From the NCBI GenBank assembly GCA_029267175.1, contig JARIDJ010000025.1:1-33383 (forward strand): a DNA stretch of 33,383 nt, in the 5' to 3' direction. The DNA comes from Psychrobacter sp. GTDB taxonomy: Bacteria > Pseudomonadota > Gammaproteobacteria > Pseudomonadales > Moraxellaceae. The notes beneath the pieces are model-generated. The model was given only the letters and a program-made list of their open reading frames with translations. It was not told the origin of the DNA and did not search any database. Each line of letters opens with the position of its first letter. Position 1 is the stretch's first letter. This document shows positions 6,913 through 16,125 of the stretch, piece by piece. Both the position numbers and the translations under genes were made by a program.

Positions 6913-8112
6913 TTATTTTGAATTAGAGTGATCATTAGCGGCTAGTCTGCTAGCTTGCTCTTCTATAGCCCAGTGAATATGCTCATCTAACATCTCACTA
7001 TGCACCGTCAGCTTAGATTTAAGTTGTTGAACGGTCTCTTGACTGGCATTGGCATTGCCTAAGCCGATAGCGATATTGCGCAAAAAATTGACATAGCCGG
7101 TGCGCCGTAGCGGACTACCTTCGGTATATTTTAAGAAGTCCGACTCTCTCCACTGCCATAATTCTAGTAAGCTACTACTATCAAGCTGGTGGCGAGGCTC
7201 AAAATCCTTAACGCTGGTTATTTTGGCATAACGATTCCATGGACAAATCAGCTGGCAGTCATCACAGCCAAACACGCGGTTGCCAATAGCTCGCCGATAT
7301 TTAGTATCGATAACGCCATCATGCTCAATTGTTAAGTAGGAGATACAAGCGGCCGCATTGAGCTCATGGGGCGCGACAATCGCTTGAGTCGGGCAGATGT
7401 CAATACAGGCGGTGCAGCTACCACAATGAGGGCTAACAGGCTTGTCATCAGGAAGCTCAAGACTGATAAATAACTCGCCTAAGACGAAGAATGAGCCGGC
7501 TTGTTTATTGAGTAATAAAGTATGCTTACCCGTCCAGCCAAGGCCCGCTGCATCAGCGATAGGCCGCTCAAAAATAGGCGCTGAGTCACTAAAGGGGCGA
7601 AAGACAAAATCGCAGTTAGCGCCGATATCCGCACCAATAGTTAAGGATTGCCATTCTGGTAGCATCGCTTCTATCTTTAACGCCAGTTGCTTTAGGCGGC
7701 TACGCATCGTCTTATGATAATCACGACCACGCGCATAGCGCGCAATGATGCCGTGATTCGGTCGATCATTGTCTTCAATAGTGCGCGGTTTAGGAGTCTC
7801 AGTCAGATAATCCATCCGCACACTAATGATAGTTTTTGCGCCTATGACTAACTGCTCAGGATGGGCACGCAAGTGATGATTATTATGCATAAACTGCAAC
7901 TGCCCCTCATAACCTTTGGCAAGCCACAGCTCAAGTTGCTTAAGTTGCTGTTTAAATAAAGGATGCTGCACCGATATAAAACCACAGTCGGTAAAGCCTA
8001 ACGCTTGCGCTTGCGTCTTAATCCAGCGCTTTATATCTTCAGCGCTATTAATAACCATTTTTTCAGTGCTAGTAATTTCAGTGCTAGCGATAGGGTGTGT
8101 AGATGATTTCAT
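6913..8112 (-). CDS. queG: Epoxyqueuosine reductase
   Basis: QueG reduces epoxyqueuosine to queuosine at the wobble base of GUN-decoding tRNAs, using cobalamin and two [4Fe-4S] clusters. The cluster ligands are visible: CGSCTACIDICP (Cys230, 233, 236, 240) and FGCDDCQLICPWN (Cys283, 286, 290), with Cys256 between them. Upstream lie SDSAPIFERPIADAAGLGW and GKHTLLLN. At 399 residues it is slightly longer than usual. The surplus is at the N terminus, where a 12-base sequence occurs twice 15 bases apart (8061-8072, 8076-8087), and neither the ATG at 8112 nor the in-frame ATG about 18 codons later has a clear Shine-Dalgarno sequence. The true start may be the later one. It is divergent from nnr, whereas in E. 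coli the two are adjacent on one strand. Confidence 0.95.
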   Translation of the reverse strand: MKSSTHPIASTEITSTEKMVINSAEDIKRWIKTQAQALGFTDCGFISVQHPLFKQQLKQLELWLAKGYEGQLQFMHNNHHLRAHPEQLVIGAKTIISVRMDYLTETPKPRTIEDNDRPNHGIIARYARGRDYHKTMRSRLKQLALKIEAMLPEWQSLTIGADIGANCDFVFRPFSDSAPIFERPIADAAGLGWTGKHTLLLNKQAGSFFVLGELFISLELPDDKPVSPHCGSCTACIDICPTQAIVAPHELNAAACISYLTIEHDGVIDTKYRRAIGNRVFGCDDCQLICPWNRYAKITSVKDFEPRHQLDSSSLLELWQWRESDFLKYTEGSPLRRTGYVNFLRNIAIGLGNANASQETVQQLKSKLTVHSEMLDEHIHWAIEEQASRLAANDHSNSK

Positions 8113-8225
8113 AAAGGAAAATACAGAGCTAAATGGGCGAATGGTATTATGTCATGATAAGCGAGTCTAACTCAAAAAAGATAGCAAGATTATGATGATA
8201 TCGATACAGAAGATGAAGCTGATAT

Positions 8226-8255
8226 TTGCTAGGCTTATGCTAATCTTTTTATAAA
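8226..8255 (+). promoter_or_regulatory. Candidate sigma-70 promoter for nnr
   Basis: TTGCTA at 8226-8231 and TATAAA at 8250-8255 are 18 bases apart, which would start transcription about 30 bases before nnr. Confidence 0.4.
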
Positions 8256-8259
8256 AACC

Positions 8260-8279
8260 GATAATAACTGATAATAACT
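8260..8279 (+). repeat. Two tandem copies of a 10-base unit before nnr
   Basis: GATAATAACT occurs twice without a gap, ending just before the AAGGA ribosome binding site of nnr. It would lie at the very 5' end of the mRNA. It could vary in copy number by slippage. Confidence 0.6.
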
Positions 8280-8290
8280 AAGGACTTTTT

Positions 8291-10102
8291 ATGTCTACTA
8301 AAGCTATATCTAGCAAAAACCTATCAACCTCAAATCCTTCAGTGATGCCCATTGCTTTGTATAATAGCCAGCAAGTTTATACAATGGAGCAAGACTGGTT
8401 TGCTCAAGGTTATGACAGTTTTGCCTTGATGCAACAAGCCGCTTGGCAAATGACACAGCGTATTATTGAGCTTGAGAGTACTAAAAATAGCGGCTTAGAT
8501 AGCGAATTAGTTAGCAATGACCACTATCATCATCGTATAAAAGCTCAGTCATTAAGGACTGGTAAACGATTAATACTCTGGGTCGGGCAGGGTAATAACG
8601 GTGGTGACGGTTGGCTAATTGCACTGTATTTACAGCAAGCAGGCTGGCAGGTTAAAGTGATTACCGTTGGCATAGAGGATATTGAGAAAGTAAATAACAA
8701 TAACAAAGCAGAGGATAGTAGCGAAATAGCAGCATCAGCGCAGATTGATGACGCTATTAAAGCACGACGTATGGCCTTAGCTGCGGATTGTCCTTATGTG
8801 CGTTTTGAGGATAATGAGTTTAGCGCTGATAGTTTGCTTAACGCTGATATTTATATCGATGCTATCTTTGGGATAGGTTTAGATCGGGCTCCAGAAGGCG
8901 CTTATAAACAGGCTATCACTACCTTTAATCAACTGGCTAAACAAGCAGACGCCTTAGTCGCTGCGGTAGATATTCCAAGTGGCTTGGTCGCAGCTACCGG
9001 GCAAGTCTTTGAGGGTTTGGCTATAAAAGCAGATGTGAGCTTATGCCTTGTCGCTCGTAAGCTTGGTTTACATACTAAAGATGGCATGGATTATGCTGGC
9101 ACAGTAATTGATCTACCGTTGATACCTATAAAACCAACTTTGCCTAGTGCAACTTTGCTGAGTACCGCTTATGCGCTAGCCTCGCGTCAGCAAAACAGCT
9201 ACAAAGGCAGCTACGGTCACGTGTTAGTAATAGGCGGCAACCGTATAGATGGTTCACAAGGTATGGGAGGGGCCGCTATCCTCTCAGCATCTAGTGCTAT
9301 GGCGACGGGTGCTGGCAAGATAACGGTCGCCTGTCACGATGCTTTTCATGGAGCACTATTAACCTCTTTGCCTGACGCTATGACTGTTGATCTGCACGAT
9401 GTCGATGGCGTCAAATCCTTGATCAAGGAAGCAAGCGTCATCGCTATTGGCATGGGATTAGGTCGCGATGAGAAAGCTAAGGACTTATTTATTAATTATA
9501 TCCAAGCTATCATAAGTGCAGAGAAAGCTGTAGTTATTGATGCTGATGGCCTCTATCATCTAGCAACGCTGCAAAGAGAAAATCATCCGCTAATCAAAGA
9601 GCTAAAAGCTCATAGTAAAAAGCAAAAAGTATATTTGACTCCGCACAGCGGCGAGGCGGCAAGACTCTTGGATACGGATATTACAAAGATAGAGGCAGAT
9701 CGTATAAGCTCAATCAAACAATGCGCTGATAGCTATGGTGGTGATTGGGTCTTAAAAGGTGCTGGATCCTTGATATTAGAACAAGGCTTAGGGCAACAAG
9801 GTCTTGAGTCGGCAATTTACATCTGCGCCGTGGGTAATCCAGGAATGGCGACTGCCGGTATGGGTGACGTGCTCTCAGGAGTCTGTGCCGGACTGATAGC
9901 GCAGCAAGATCTACTTGATAAGCAGCGAAGTCTGGCTCAAGCAGCTCTCATTCATGGTTTGGCTGGGAATGTACTGCTAGATCAATTGGGAGGTCCGACC
10001 TCAAATATAAGCAGATCCGCTTTAATGATAGGGCAGCGAGGCATGCAAGCACAAGATATGCCAGCTGCCGTTCGTCATGTGATGGAGCTGTTAACTCAGT
10101 AA
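8291..10102 (+). CDS. nnr: Bifunctional NAD(P)HX epimerase / ADP-dependent dehydratase
   Basis: Nnr repairs damaged hydrated NADH and NADPH. The N-terminal YjeF-type epimerase domain (about residues 18-285) contains WVGQGNNGGDGWLIALYLQ, DAIFGIGLDR and AAVDIPSGL. The C-terminal ribokinase-like dehydratase domain (about 300-600) contains GHVLVIGGNRIDGSQGMGGA, LTPHSGEAARLL, and GNPGMATAGMGDVLSGVCAG. At 603 residues it exceeds the usual 490-515. The extra length sits in two hydrophilic insertions in the epimerase domain: around residues 60-90, just before the glycine-rich loop, and around 130-155, with an Asn run. AAGGA is seven bases before the ATG. The common neighbour tsaE is absent; the gene converges on a DUF4124 gene. 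Confidence 0.96.
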   Translation: MSTKAISSKNLSTSNPSVMPIALYNSQQVYTMEQDWFAQGYDSFALMQQAAWQMTQRIIELESTKNSGLDSELVSNDHYHHRIKAQSLRTGKRLILWVGQGNNGGDGWLIALYLQQAGWQVKVITVGIEDIEKVNNNNKAEDSSEIAASAQIDDAIKARRMALAADCPYVRFEDNEFSADSLLNADIYIDAIFGIGLDRAPEGAYKQAITTFNQLAKQADALVAAVDIPSGLVAATGQVFEGLAIKADVSLCLVARKLGLHTKDGMDYAGTVIDLPLIPIKPTLPSATLLSTAYALASRQQNSYKGSYGHVLVIGGNRIDGSQGMGGAAILSASSAMATGAGKITVACHDAFHGALLTSLPDAMTVDLHDVDGVKSLIKEASVIAIGMGLGRDEKAKDLFINYIQAIISAEKAVVIDADGLYHLATLQRENHPLIKELKAHSKKQKVYLTPHSGEAARLLDTDITKIEADRISSIKQCADSYGGDWVLKGAGSLILEQGLGQQGLESAIYICAVGNPGMATAGMGDVLSGVCAGLIAQQDLLDKQRSLAQAALIHGLAGNVLLDQLGGPTSNISRSALMIGQRGMQAQDMPAAVRHVMELLTQ

Positions 10103-10169
10103 GAGGCTAGTAAGTTTTAAAATCTTTGAAGCTCATAACTTATTTTGAAGCTAATAACTAATAGTGCTA

Positions 10170-10661
10170 TTAATTACAATATTGATTAATAGCTTGCTGT
10201 ACTCGCTCACGTTTGAGCTCAATCTCGCGACTGTCTAAATATTCGCGTTTACCGTTAGCGTCCATCTCATAAATGCGGCCACCTACGTTGAGATTCGTCA
10301 AATTATTGCGTAATGATTGGCAACGCTGGGCATTGGCATTGGCTTCTTGCTCCTTAATACGTGCCTCTAACTGCTCGATGCGCTGCGCTTCAGCATCTTT
10401 TGGAGCCGTGTTTGCATTATCACTGGTTCTACCAGCCATTTGGCCAGGATCTGCTTGACGCCCATCGCTACGAAATTCAATCATCTCGACATTTTTGCCA
10501 TTTTGCGGTGCATGTTGACTGTACTTAACCTCGCCATATGCTCCAACAGACTTATAGACCTGAATAGCATGACTTGAATTGATAGATGCTAATAAAACAG
10601 CTGTAGTCAGCAAACCTAAAAAAAGTTTAGATAAGGTCGTTTTTAAAGGGGCATAAAGCAT
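10170..10661 (-). CDS. DUF4124 domain periplasmic protein
   Basis: A 163-residue exported protein. A signal peptide covers about residues 1-32 (hydrophobic LFLGLLTTAVLLASI, likely cleavage after SHA). A DUF4124 domain follows at about 33-80 (IQVYKSVGAYGEVKYSQHAP), a Trp/Tyr-poor variant of the usual pattern. Residues 88-110 (EAQRIEQLEARIKEQEANA) look like a short coiled coil. Two cysteines (near 114 and 162) could form a disulphide in the periplasm. AAAGGA precedes the ATG at good spacing. The domain is common in gammaproteobacteria; its function is unknown to me. It is convergent with nnr; the 67-base gap contains an imperfect direct repeat of TTTGAAGCTNATAACT but no clear terminator. Confidence 0.8.
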   Translation of the reverse strand: MLYAPLKTTLSKLFLGLLTTAVLLASINSSHAIQVYKSVGAYGEVKYSQHAPQNGKNVEMIEFRSDGRQADPGQMAGRTSDNANTAPKDAEAQRIEQLEARIKEQEANANAQRCQSLRNNLTNLNVGGRIYEMDANGKREYLDSREIELKRERVQQAINQYCN

Positions 10662-10963
10662 TCACAGCGTCCTTTTACTTATAAAAAGTGAGGTTTTATT
10701 TAGTGACGTTTCTATATGGTTATATCAACCTATAAAAAGTAACCAGCTATAAGAGGTAATAGTTAACTACAAACATGAGACTATGAGCATATTATACATA
10801 ATAATAAAAACTTAGCTCAATTTTAGCAAAAAACATTCGCCACGGTTTAGGTAAAGTTTTTTATTTAACACCCTGTTTTAAAGCTATAAAATCATATATT
10901 AGCTTATAACTCTATTCCAGCCTTACAAAACTTATAGTTAGGTTTGGGCTTCATAAGTTTTTC

Positions 10964-10995
10964 TTGACAATAGCGGTTAAAACGGTGACTATAAT
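10964..10995 (+). promoter_or_regulatory. TTGACA/TATAAT pair with wide spacing
   Basis: Both hexamers are perfect sigma-70 consensus (10964-10969 and 10990-10995), but they are 20 bases apart instead of about 17, so activity would be poor without an activator or DNA distortion. Transcription would enter the GC-richer patch and give a leader of about 700 bases for ilvB, or a separate RNA. Confidence 0.4.
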
Positions 10996-11010
10996 GACAG
11001 TTGGTTGGTC

Positions 11011-11043
11011 AGTGAGCGGCATCTATGATATTGCCGTAGCACT
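11011..11043 (+). other. Predicted RNA hairpin in the ilvB upstream region
   Basis: AGTG and CGGCA pair with TGCCG and CACT, separated by a small AG/TAG internal loop, around a 10-base apical loop. It lies about 10 bases downstream of the predicted start from the 10964-10995 promoter. It is followed by TTGTC/GACAA arms at 11079-11083 and 11101-11105. Confidence 0.4.
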
Positions 11044-11518
11044 TGAAAATAAGGTCTGCAAACGACTTATCAGTGGTTTTGTCAGCTTTATTTTCTTTGT
11101 GACAATAGTGCAGCAAGGATAGCAGTCATCAATAGGCTTGTTGTCGCTTGTGCTATTTGTCTCCGGACTTATCGGTCTACAATGACTAAGAAAAACTTAT
11201 TATTTAATTATTTATACACCTGTAACTTATAATCCGATTTATTAGCTATTAATAGTGGCTTGTTTATTATATAAATCGATTTGAGTAAACGTTATAAAGG
11301 TTTTATAGCTCATAACAGTAAGTACGCTAATTGAAAGTAAAGCACAATTTAATCATTGTCTTTAGGAGCACGTTTTTATAGTGTTTGCTTTTAGCTGCTC
11401 ATATTATCAGTTGTTACTTTTTATCATGTTATAGGTTTAAGCCCATAATAAGCTTCCTTTATAGGTGCGTCCGCATCTAGTCATTATATCGATAATATCC
11501 CATCACAAAACTGACCCT

Positions 11519-11577
11519 AAAAATAGCTGTGTTCGAGTAGCAATGGGCTTTATATGTTATAAAGCTAAGCTATTTTT
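11519..11577 (+). other. Nested inverted repeat 135 bases before ilvB
   Basis: The outer arms AAAAATAGCT (11519-11528) and AGCTATTTTT (11568-11577) are perfect. Inside lies GCTTTATA (11547-11554), mirrored by TATAAAGC (11558-11565) around TGT. The outer 3' arm ends in a T run, so an RNA fold could resemble a weak terminator or attenuator. As DNA it could be a regulator site. Confidence 0.5.
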
Positions 11578-11713
11578 GCATAGTGGGTAGATACTCTTCT
11601 ATGGACAATGATGAGCACTATTTTTGAGTAGTATAGGCAGCTTAATTCTTAATTAGGCACTAATAACTACTTATAAAAGCTGCGACTCTGCGCTGTAAAT
11701 AAAGGTGATGATA

Positions 11714-13540
11714 GTGACGCAAACTACGCAAAGTCCGAATATGACCGGACATACGCAAACGGCTAATGCCGCCAAAAATTTCGAAGAAAAGCAGCAACAG
11801 CTTGCTGAAGGTAATCACGAGCCTGTGATGCTATCAGGTGCTGAGATGCTGATTCAAGCGCTGACTGACGAAGGCGTCAAGTATATCTTCGGTTATCCCG
11901 GTGGAGCAGTTTTGCATATTTATGATGCGCTGTTTCAACAAGAAACTATTGAGCACATTTTGGTGCGTCATGAGCAGGCGGCAGGCCATATGGCGGATGC
12001 TTACTCACGAGTGACGGGTAATACGGGTGTGGTACTCGCCACCTCAGGCCCTGGCGCGACCAATACGGTAACGGCTATCGCGACGGCCTTTATGGACTCA
12101 GTGCCGATGGTAGTTATCTCAGGTCAGGTACCTAGTAGCCTTATCGGTGAAGATGCCTTCCAAGAGACCGATATGGTAGGTGTCTCTCGTCCTATCGTTA
12201 AGCATAGCTTCCAAGTGCGCCATGCTAGTGAAATTCCGATGATTGTCAAAAAAGCTTTTCATATCGCCAGCTCCGGTCGTCCAGGCCCTGTGGTTATCGA
12301 TGTGCCAAAAGATATGACTGCGCCTAGCGAGAAGTACGCTTATGAGTATCCAGCGGAAGTCGTCATGCGCTCTTATCAGCCATCAATGAAAGGTCACGGC
12401 GGTCAGATCAAAAAAGCGGTTGAGACTTTACTAGCGGCCAAGCGTCCAGTAGTTTACTCAGGTGGCGGTGTCATTTGGAGTGATGCGCACACGGAGCTTC
12501 GCGATTTGGCGCATCGTTTGAATTTGCCCGTGACTAATACCTTAATGGGTCTTGGTGCTTTTGATGGTACTGATGAGCAGTTCTTAGGTATGCTAGGTAT
12601 GCATGGCACTTATGAGGCCAACATGAGCATGCACCACGCTGATGTTATCTTGGCAGTGGGCGCGCGTTTTGATGATCGCGTCACTAATAATGTCAAAAAA
12701 TTCTGTCCAAACGCGACAATTATTCATATTGATATTGATCCGGCTTCGATCTCAAAGACTATTTTTGCCCATATTCCTATTGTAGGCGATGTCAAATCTG
12801 TACTCACGGACATGCTTGATATCATCGGAGACGATAAAGAACTTGATCAGCCAGCATTAACCGATTGGTGGTCGCAGATTAATGAATGGCGTAAGCGTCA
12901 TGGCCTTCGTTATGATACTAGCACTGAGCACGGTATCAAGCCGCAAAGTGTAGTGCAAGCGCTAGACAAAGTGACGAATAGCAATGCCATTATCACCAGT
13001 GACGTCGGTCAGCATCAGATGTTTGCCGCTTTGTATTACACTTATAGAGAGCCGCGTCAATGGCTAAACTCAGGTGGTCTAGGTACGATGGGTGTGGGAC
13101 TGCCTTATGCGATGGCCGCTAAATTGGCTTGTCCGGAGCGTGATGTCGTTTGTATCACTGGTGAGGGCTCTATTCAGATGAATATTCAAGAACTATCGAC
13201 TTGCCTGCAATATAACTTACCGGTCAAAATCTTAAATATTAACAATGCTCAGCTTGGTATGGTTAAGCAGTGGCAAGACATGCTCTATGAGGGCCGTCAT
13301 GCTCAGTCTTATATGAATTCTTTACCCGATTTTGTCAAATTGGTCGAGAGCTACGGTCATGTTGGGATAAAGATCACTGACCCTGAAACCATGGAAGCAC
13401 AAATAGCTGAAGCCATGGCTATGACAGATAAGCTAGTATTTATTGATGTCTATGTTGATCGTAATGAGCACGTCTACCCTATGCAAATAGCAGGACAGAC
13501 GATGCGTGATATGTGGCTAACCAAAGGAGAGCGTACCTAA
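11714..13540 (+). CDS. ilvB: Acetohydroxyacid synthase large subunit
   Basis: The catalytic subunit of acetohydroxyacid synthase condenses pyruvate with pyruvate or 2-oxobutyrate, the first common step to Val, Leu and Ile. I choose GTG at 11714 (608 residues) because AAAGGTGAT at 11701-11709 lies just before it. An upstream ATG at 11708 lies inside that site and would add two residues. The first 36 residues are a hydrophilic extension. Motifs: [17 protein letters not shown], ThDP-activating Glu87 in [16 protein letters not shown], and GPGATN. The ThDP/Mg motif reads [14 protein letters not shown] with NINNAQLGM, so Glu484 replaces the textbook Asp. The sequence resembles the IlvI type. It is translationally coupled to ilvH. 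Confidence 0.96.
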   Translation: MTQTTQSPNMTGHTQTANAAKNFEEKQQQLAEGNHEPVMLSGAEMLIQALTDEGVKYIFGYPGGAVLHIYDALFQQETIEHILVRHEQAAGHMADAYSRVTGNTGVVLATSGPGATNTVTAIATAFMDSVPMVVISGQVPSSLIGEDAFQETDMVGVSRPIVKHSFQVRHASEIPMIVKKAFHIASSGRPGPVVIDVPKDMTAPSEKYAYEYPAEVVMRSYQPSMKGHGGQIKKAVETLLAAKRPVVYSGGGVIWSDAHTELRDLAHRLNLPVTNTLMGLGAFDGTDEQFLGMLGMHGTYEANMSMHHADVILAVGARFDDRVTNNVKKFCPNATIIHIDIDPASISKTIFAHIPIVGDVKSVLTDMLDIIGDDKELDQPALTDWWSQINEWRKRHGLRYDTSTEHGIKPQSVVQALDKVTNSNAIITSDVGQHQMFAALYYTYREPRQWLNSGGLGTMGVGLPYAMAAKLACPERDVVCITGEGSIQMNIQELSTCLQYNLPVKILNINNAQLGMVKQWQDMLYEGRHAQSYMNSLPDFVKLVESYGHVGIKITDPETMEAQIAEAMAMTDKLVFIDVYVDRNEHVYPMQIAGQTMRDMWLTKGERT

Positions 13541-14037
13541 TGCAACAACCCCATTTGATCTCGGTATTAATGGAAAACGAAGCAGGATCGTTGTCGCGAT
13601 TGGTCGGTTTATTCTCGCAGCGTGGCTACAATATCGAGACCTTGAACGTCGCTCCAACGGATGATCCAACTATCTCACGTTTGACGCTAACGACGATTAC
13701 CTCTCCTGAAAAAATAGAGCAAATCACCAAGCAGTTGCATAAGCTTATCGAAGTGGTTAAAGTGCTTAATCTATCGGATACGGTTCACGTAGAGCGCGAG
13801 CTGATGCTGATTAAAGTACGAGCTACAGGAAGTACTCGCGAAGAGATTAAACGTAGCGCTGATATTTTCCGTGCACAAATCGTTGATGTTAACGCCAATT
13901 TATATACTATTCAGATCGTAGGTGACAAAGCCAAGCTCGATGGCTTTATCGATACTATTGGTCGTGAGAGGGTATTAGAAGTGGTACGCTCTGGGGTCAT
14001 CGGTATCGCTCGCGGTGAAAAAACGTTAAGCGTCTGA
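13540..14037 (+). CDS. ilvH: Acetohydroxyacid synthase regulatory subunit
   Basis: The small ACT-domain subunit raises activity of IlvB and confers valine feedback inhibition. It has 165 residues, the IlvH size. The N-terminal ACT domain reads HLISVLMENEAGSLSRLVGL followed by GYNIETLNVAPTDD. The C-terminal domain contains ELMLIKVRATGSTREEIKR and ends GVIGIARGEKTLSV. The ATG at 13540 shares one base with the ilvB stop (TAATG). AAGGAGA at 13524-13530 lies nine bases upstream, inside ilvB. An upstream in-frame extension lies within ilvB and has no such support. Confidence 0.96.
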   Translation: MQQPHLISVLMENEAGSLSRLVGLFSQRGYNIETLNVAPTDDPTISRLTLTTITSPEKIEQITKQLHKLIEVVKVLNLSDTVHVERELMLIKVRATGSTREEIKRSADIFRAQIVDVNANLYTIQIVGDKAKLDGFIDTIGRERVLEVVRSGVIGIARGEKTLSV

Positions 14038-14110
14038 TAAACGGTACAACTATTATTTATTTAAAACTGTAAACTCAAGCTCTAAACTTATTTTTATTAT
14101 TACTATGAAG

Positions 14111-14152
14111 CTTATAGCAGACAGTCGTTAGACAGACTGTTGCTGCTATAAG
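14111..14152 (+). other. Long stem-loop between ilvH and ilvC
   Basis: CTTATAGCAGACAGTC (14111-14126) pairs with GACTGT (14135-14140) and CTGCTATAAG (14143-14152), 16 base pairs with a two-base bulge and an 8-base loop. No U run follows, so it is not a normal terminator. It sits 48 bases before the ilvC ATG and may be an mRNA processing or stability element, or an operator. Confidence 0.6.
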
Positions 14153-14178
14153 CGTTTACTAGCCATGGCTTCCCATGA

Positions 14179-15216
<1,038 letters not shown>

Positions 15217-15287
15217 GCCATAAAAGCTAAAATATAAGCGCTATTTATAGTCCTAGTTTTAAGCGTAAAGTTTTATATCAATAGTAG

Positions 15288-15320
15288 CCCGTGTTATCAC
15301 TTTGATAGCATGGGTTTTTT
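15288..15320 (+). terminator. ilvC terminator
   Basis: CCCGTGTTATCA (15288-15299) pairs with TGATAGCATGGG (15303-15314), with two G-U pairs, around a three-base loop, then six T. The remaining 200 bases before the next gene show nothing else that I can name. Confidence 0.88.
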
Positions 15321-15520
15321 ATTAAGTCCTATCCGTTATAAGCATAGTAAGGTTTCTATAACCCTTATAACTTACTTGAAAACCGCTGCTGGTTCCCTCA
15401 TAAAGATAGTTGCCCCAATTCTTTGACTGTTTTAGGTGTATAAATCAAGCGGCTCATAATCTAAGCTTACTTGTAAAATAACTCAAAACTAAATTTTTCT
15501 TCAAAACTATAGGTTGTGTT

Positions 15521-15946
15521 GTGCAAATACCAAATCTAGACTGGCTAACGCCGCAGTTCATATATATTACTCTTAGCGCCGTAGTAGCTATTCTTATTTG
15601 GATAGAGTGCTCAATGCTCAAGCGCAGTGAAGGTAAGCTGCCCAAATCAGCACTTTTTAAGTTTAGCTCTTTTGCCGATACCGCTTGGTTTTTTGTCTCA
15701 ACGATCGTGCTTTATGCTATAGATTTAGCGCCACTAGCGGTAGCGGTGCCAGCCGCTTATGGTATCTACACCGTTTTTGGCTGGATATATGGCACGCGTT
15801 TACTCAAGCGTAAAGGCATTCCAGACTCGCCCGCTGATTTGGTGGTACCTGTCAAATACATCGCTTATAGCCAATCTTTTGCTATGATATTTTTTGCTTT
15901 ATGTCTGTTGGTATTGGCATCGCCTTGGTTACCAATTGCTAGCTAA
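15521..15946 (+). CDS. Unrecognised small inner-membrane protein
   Basis: A 141-residue protein that I do not recognise. Hydrophobic segments near residues 12-29, 53-70, 71-90 and 117-137 suggest three or four membrane passes. Between them are a basic loop (KRSEGKLPKSALFKF) and a second positively charged loop (GTRLLKRKGIPDSPADLVVPVKY). It starts at GTG with AGG about eight bases upstream; no in-frame ATG exists nearby. Codon use resembles its neighbours, and it stands alone between the ilvC terminator and the cold-shock leader. It is probably a real gene because the frame is long, hydrophobically patterned and uses sensible codons. Confidence 0.65.
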   Translation: MQIPNLDWLTPQFIYITLSAVVAILIWIECSMLKRSEGKLPKSALFKFSSFADTAWFFVSTIVLYAIDLAPLAVAVPAAYGIYTVFGWIYGTRLLKRKGIPDSPADLVVPVKYIAYSQSFAMIFFALCLLVLASPWLPIAS

Positions 15947-16090
15947 AAGGGTCTGAGTTATAGTAGTTTTTATTTGAGGCTTTATTTTAATAGATTTTTT
16001 TGGAATAAAAATATCATAATAGTGATATATTTCATGGACATAGGGTAAGATAGTTAGCGAGCAATATTTTACAAATATAGCTAATTTATC

Positions 16091-16119
16091 CTGCCATTAG
16101 CTCTAAAAGCTGCTATAAT
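16091..16119 (+). promoter_or_regulatory. Candidate promoter of the cold-shock gene
   Basis: CTGCCA (16091-16096) and a perfect TATAAT (16114-16119) are 17 bases apart. The predicted start near 16126 gives a leader of about 150 bases, typical of csp genes. Confidence 0.55.
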
Positions 16120-16125
16120 CAAGGA

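Larger units (their letters stand above)
10662..11713. other. Gene-free kilobase upstream of ilvB
   Basis: Neither strand carries a coding region that I can support. The sequence is mostly very A/T-rich, with a GC-richer patch at about 10996-11180. Contents listed separately: a promoter-like pair at 10964-10995, a hairpin at 11011-11043, and a nested inverted repeat at 11519-11577. An isolated TATAAT is at 11228-11233. A small open frame (10994-11122, 42 codons) begins inside the -10 hexamer and has no ribosome binding site, so I do not call it. The region probably contains the promoters of the divergent DUF4124 gene and ilvB. Confidence 0.6.

Noticed and set aside
10994..11122. A 42-codon frame with one third Ile, Leu and Val, resembling an ilv leader peptide
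   Set aside because: Its ATG overlaps the -10 hexamer, it has no ribosome binding site, the branched-chain codons are not clustered, and no terminator follows closely.
11101..11190. Possible signal recognition particle RNA or RNase P RNA because of GCAGCAAGGATAGCAG and CTCCGGACTT
   Set aside because: The conserved core motifs and pairing of these RNAs are missing; resemblance is limited to a few bases.
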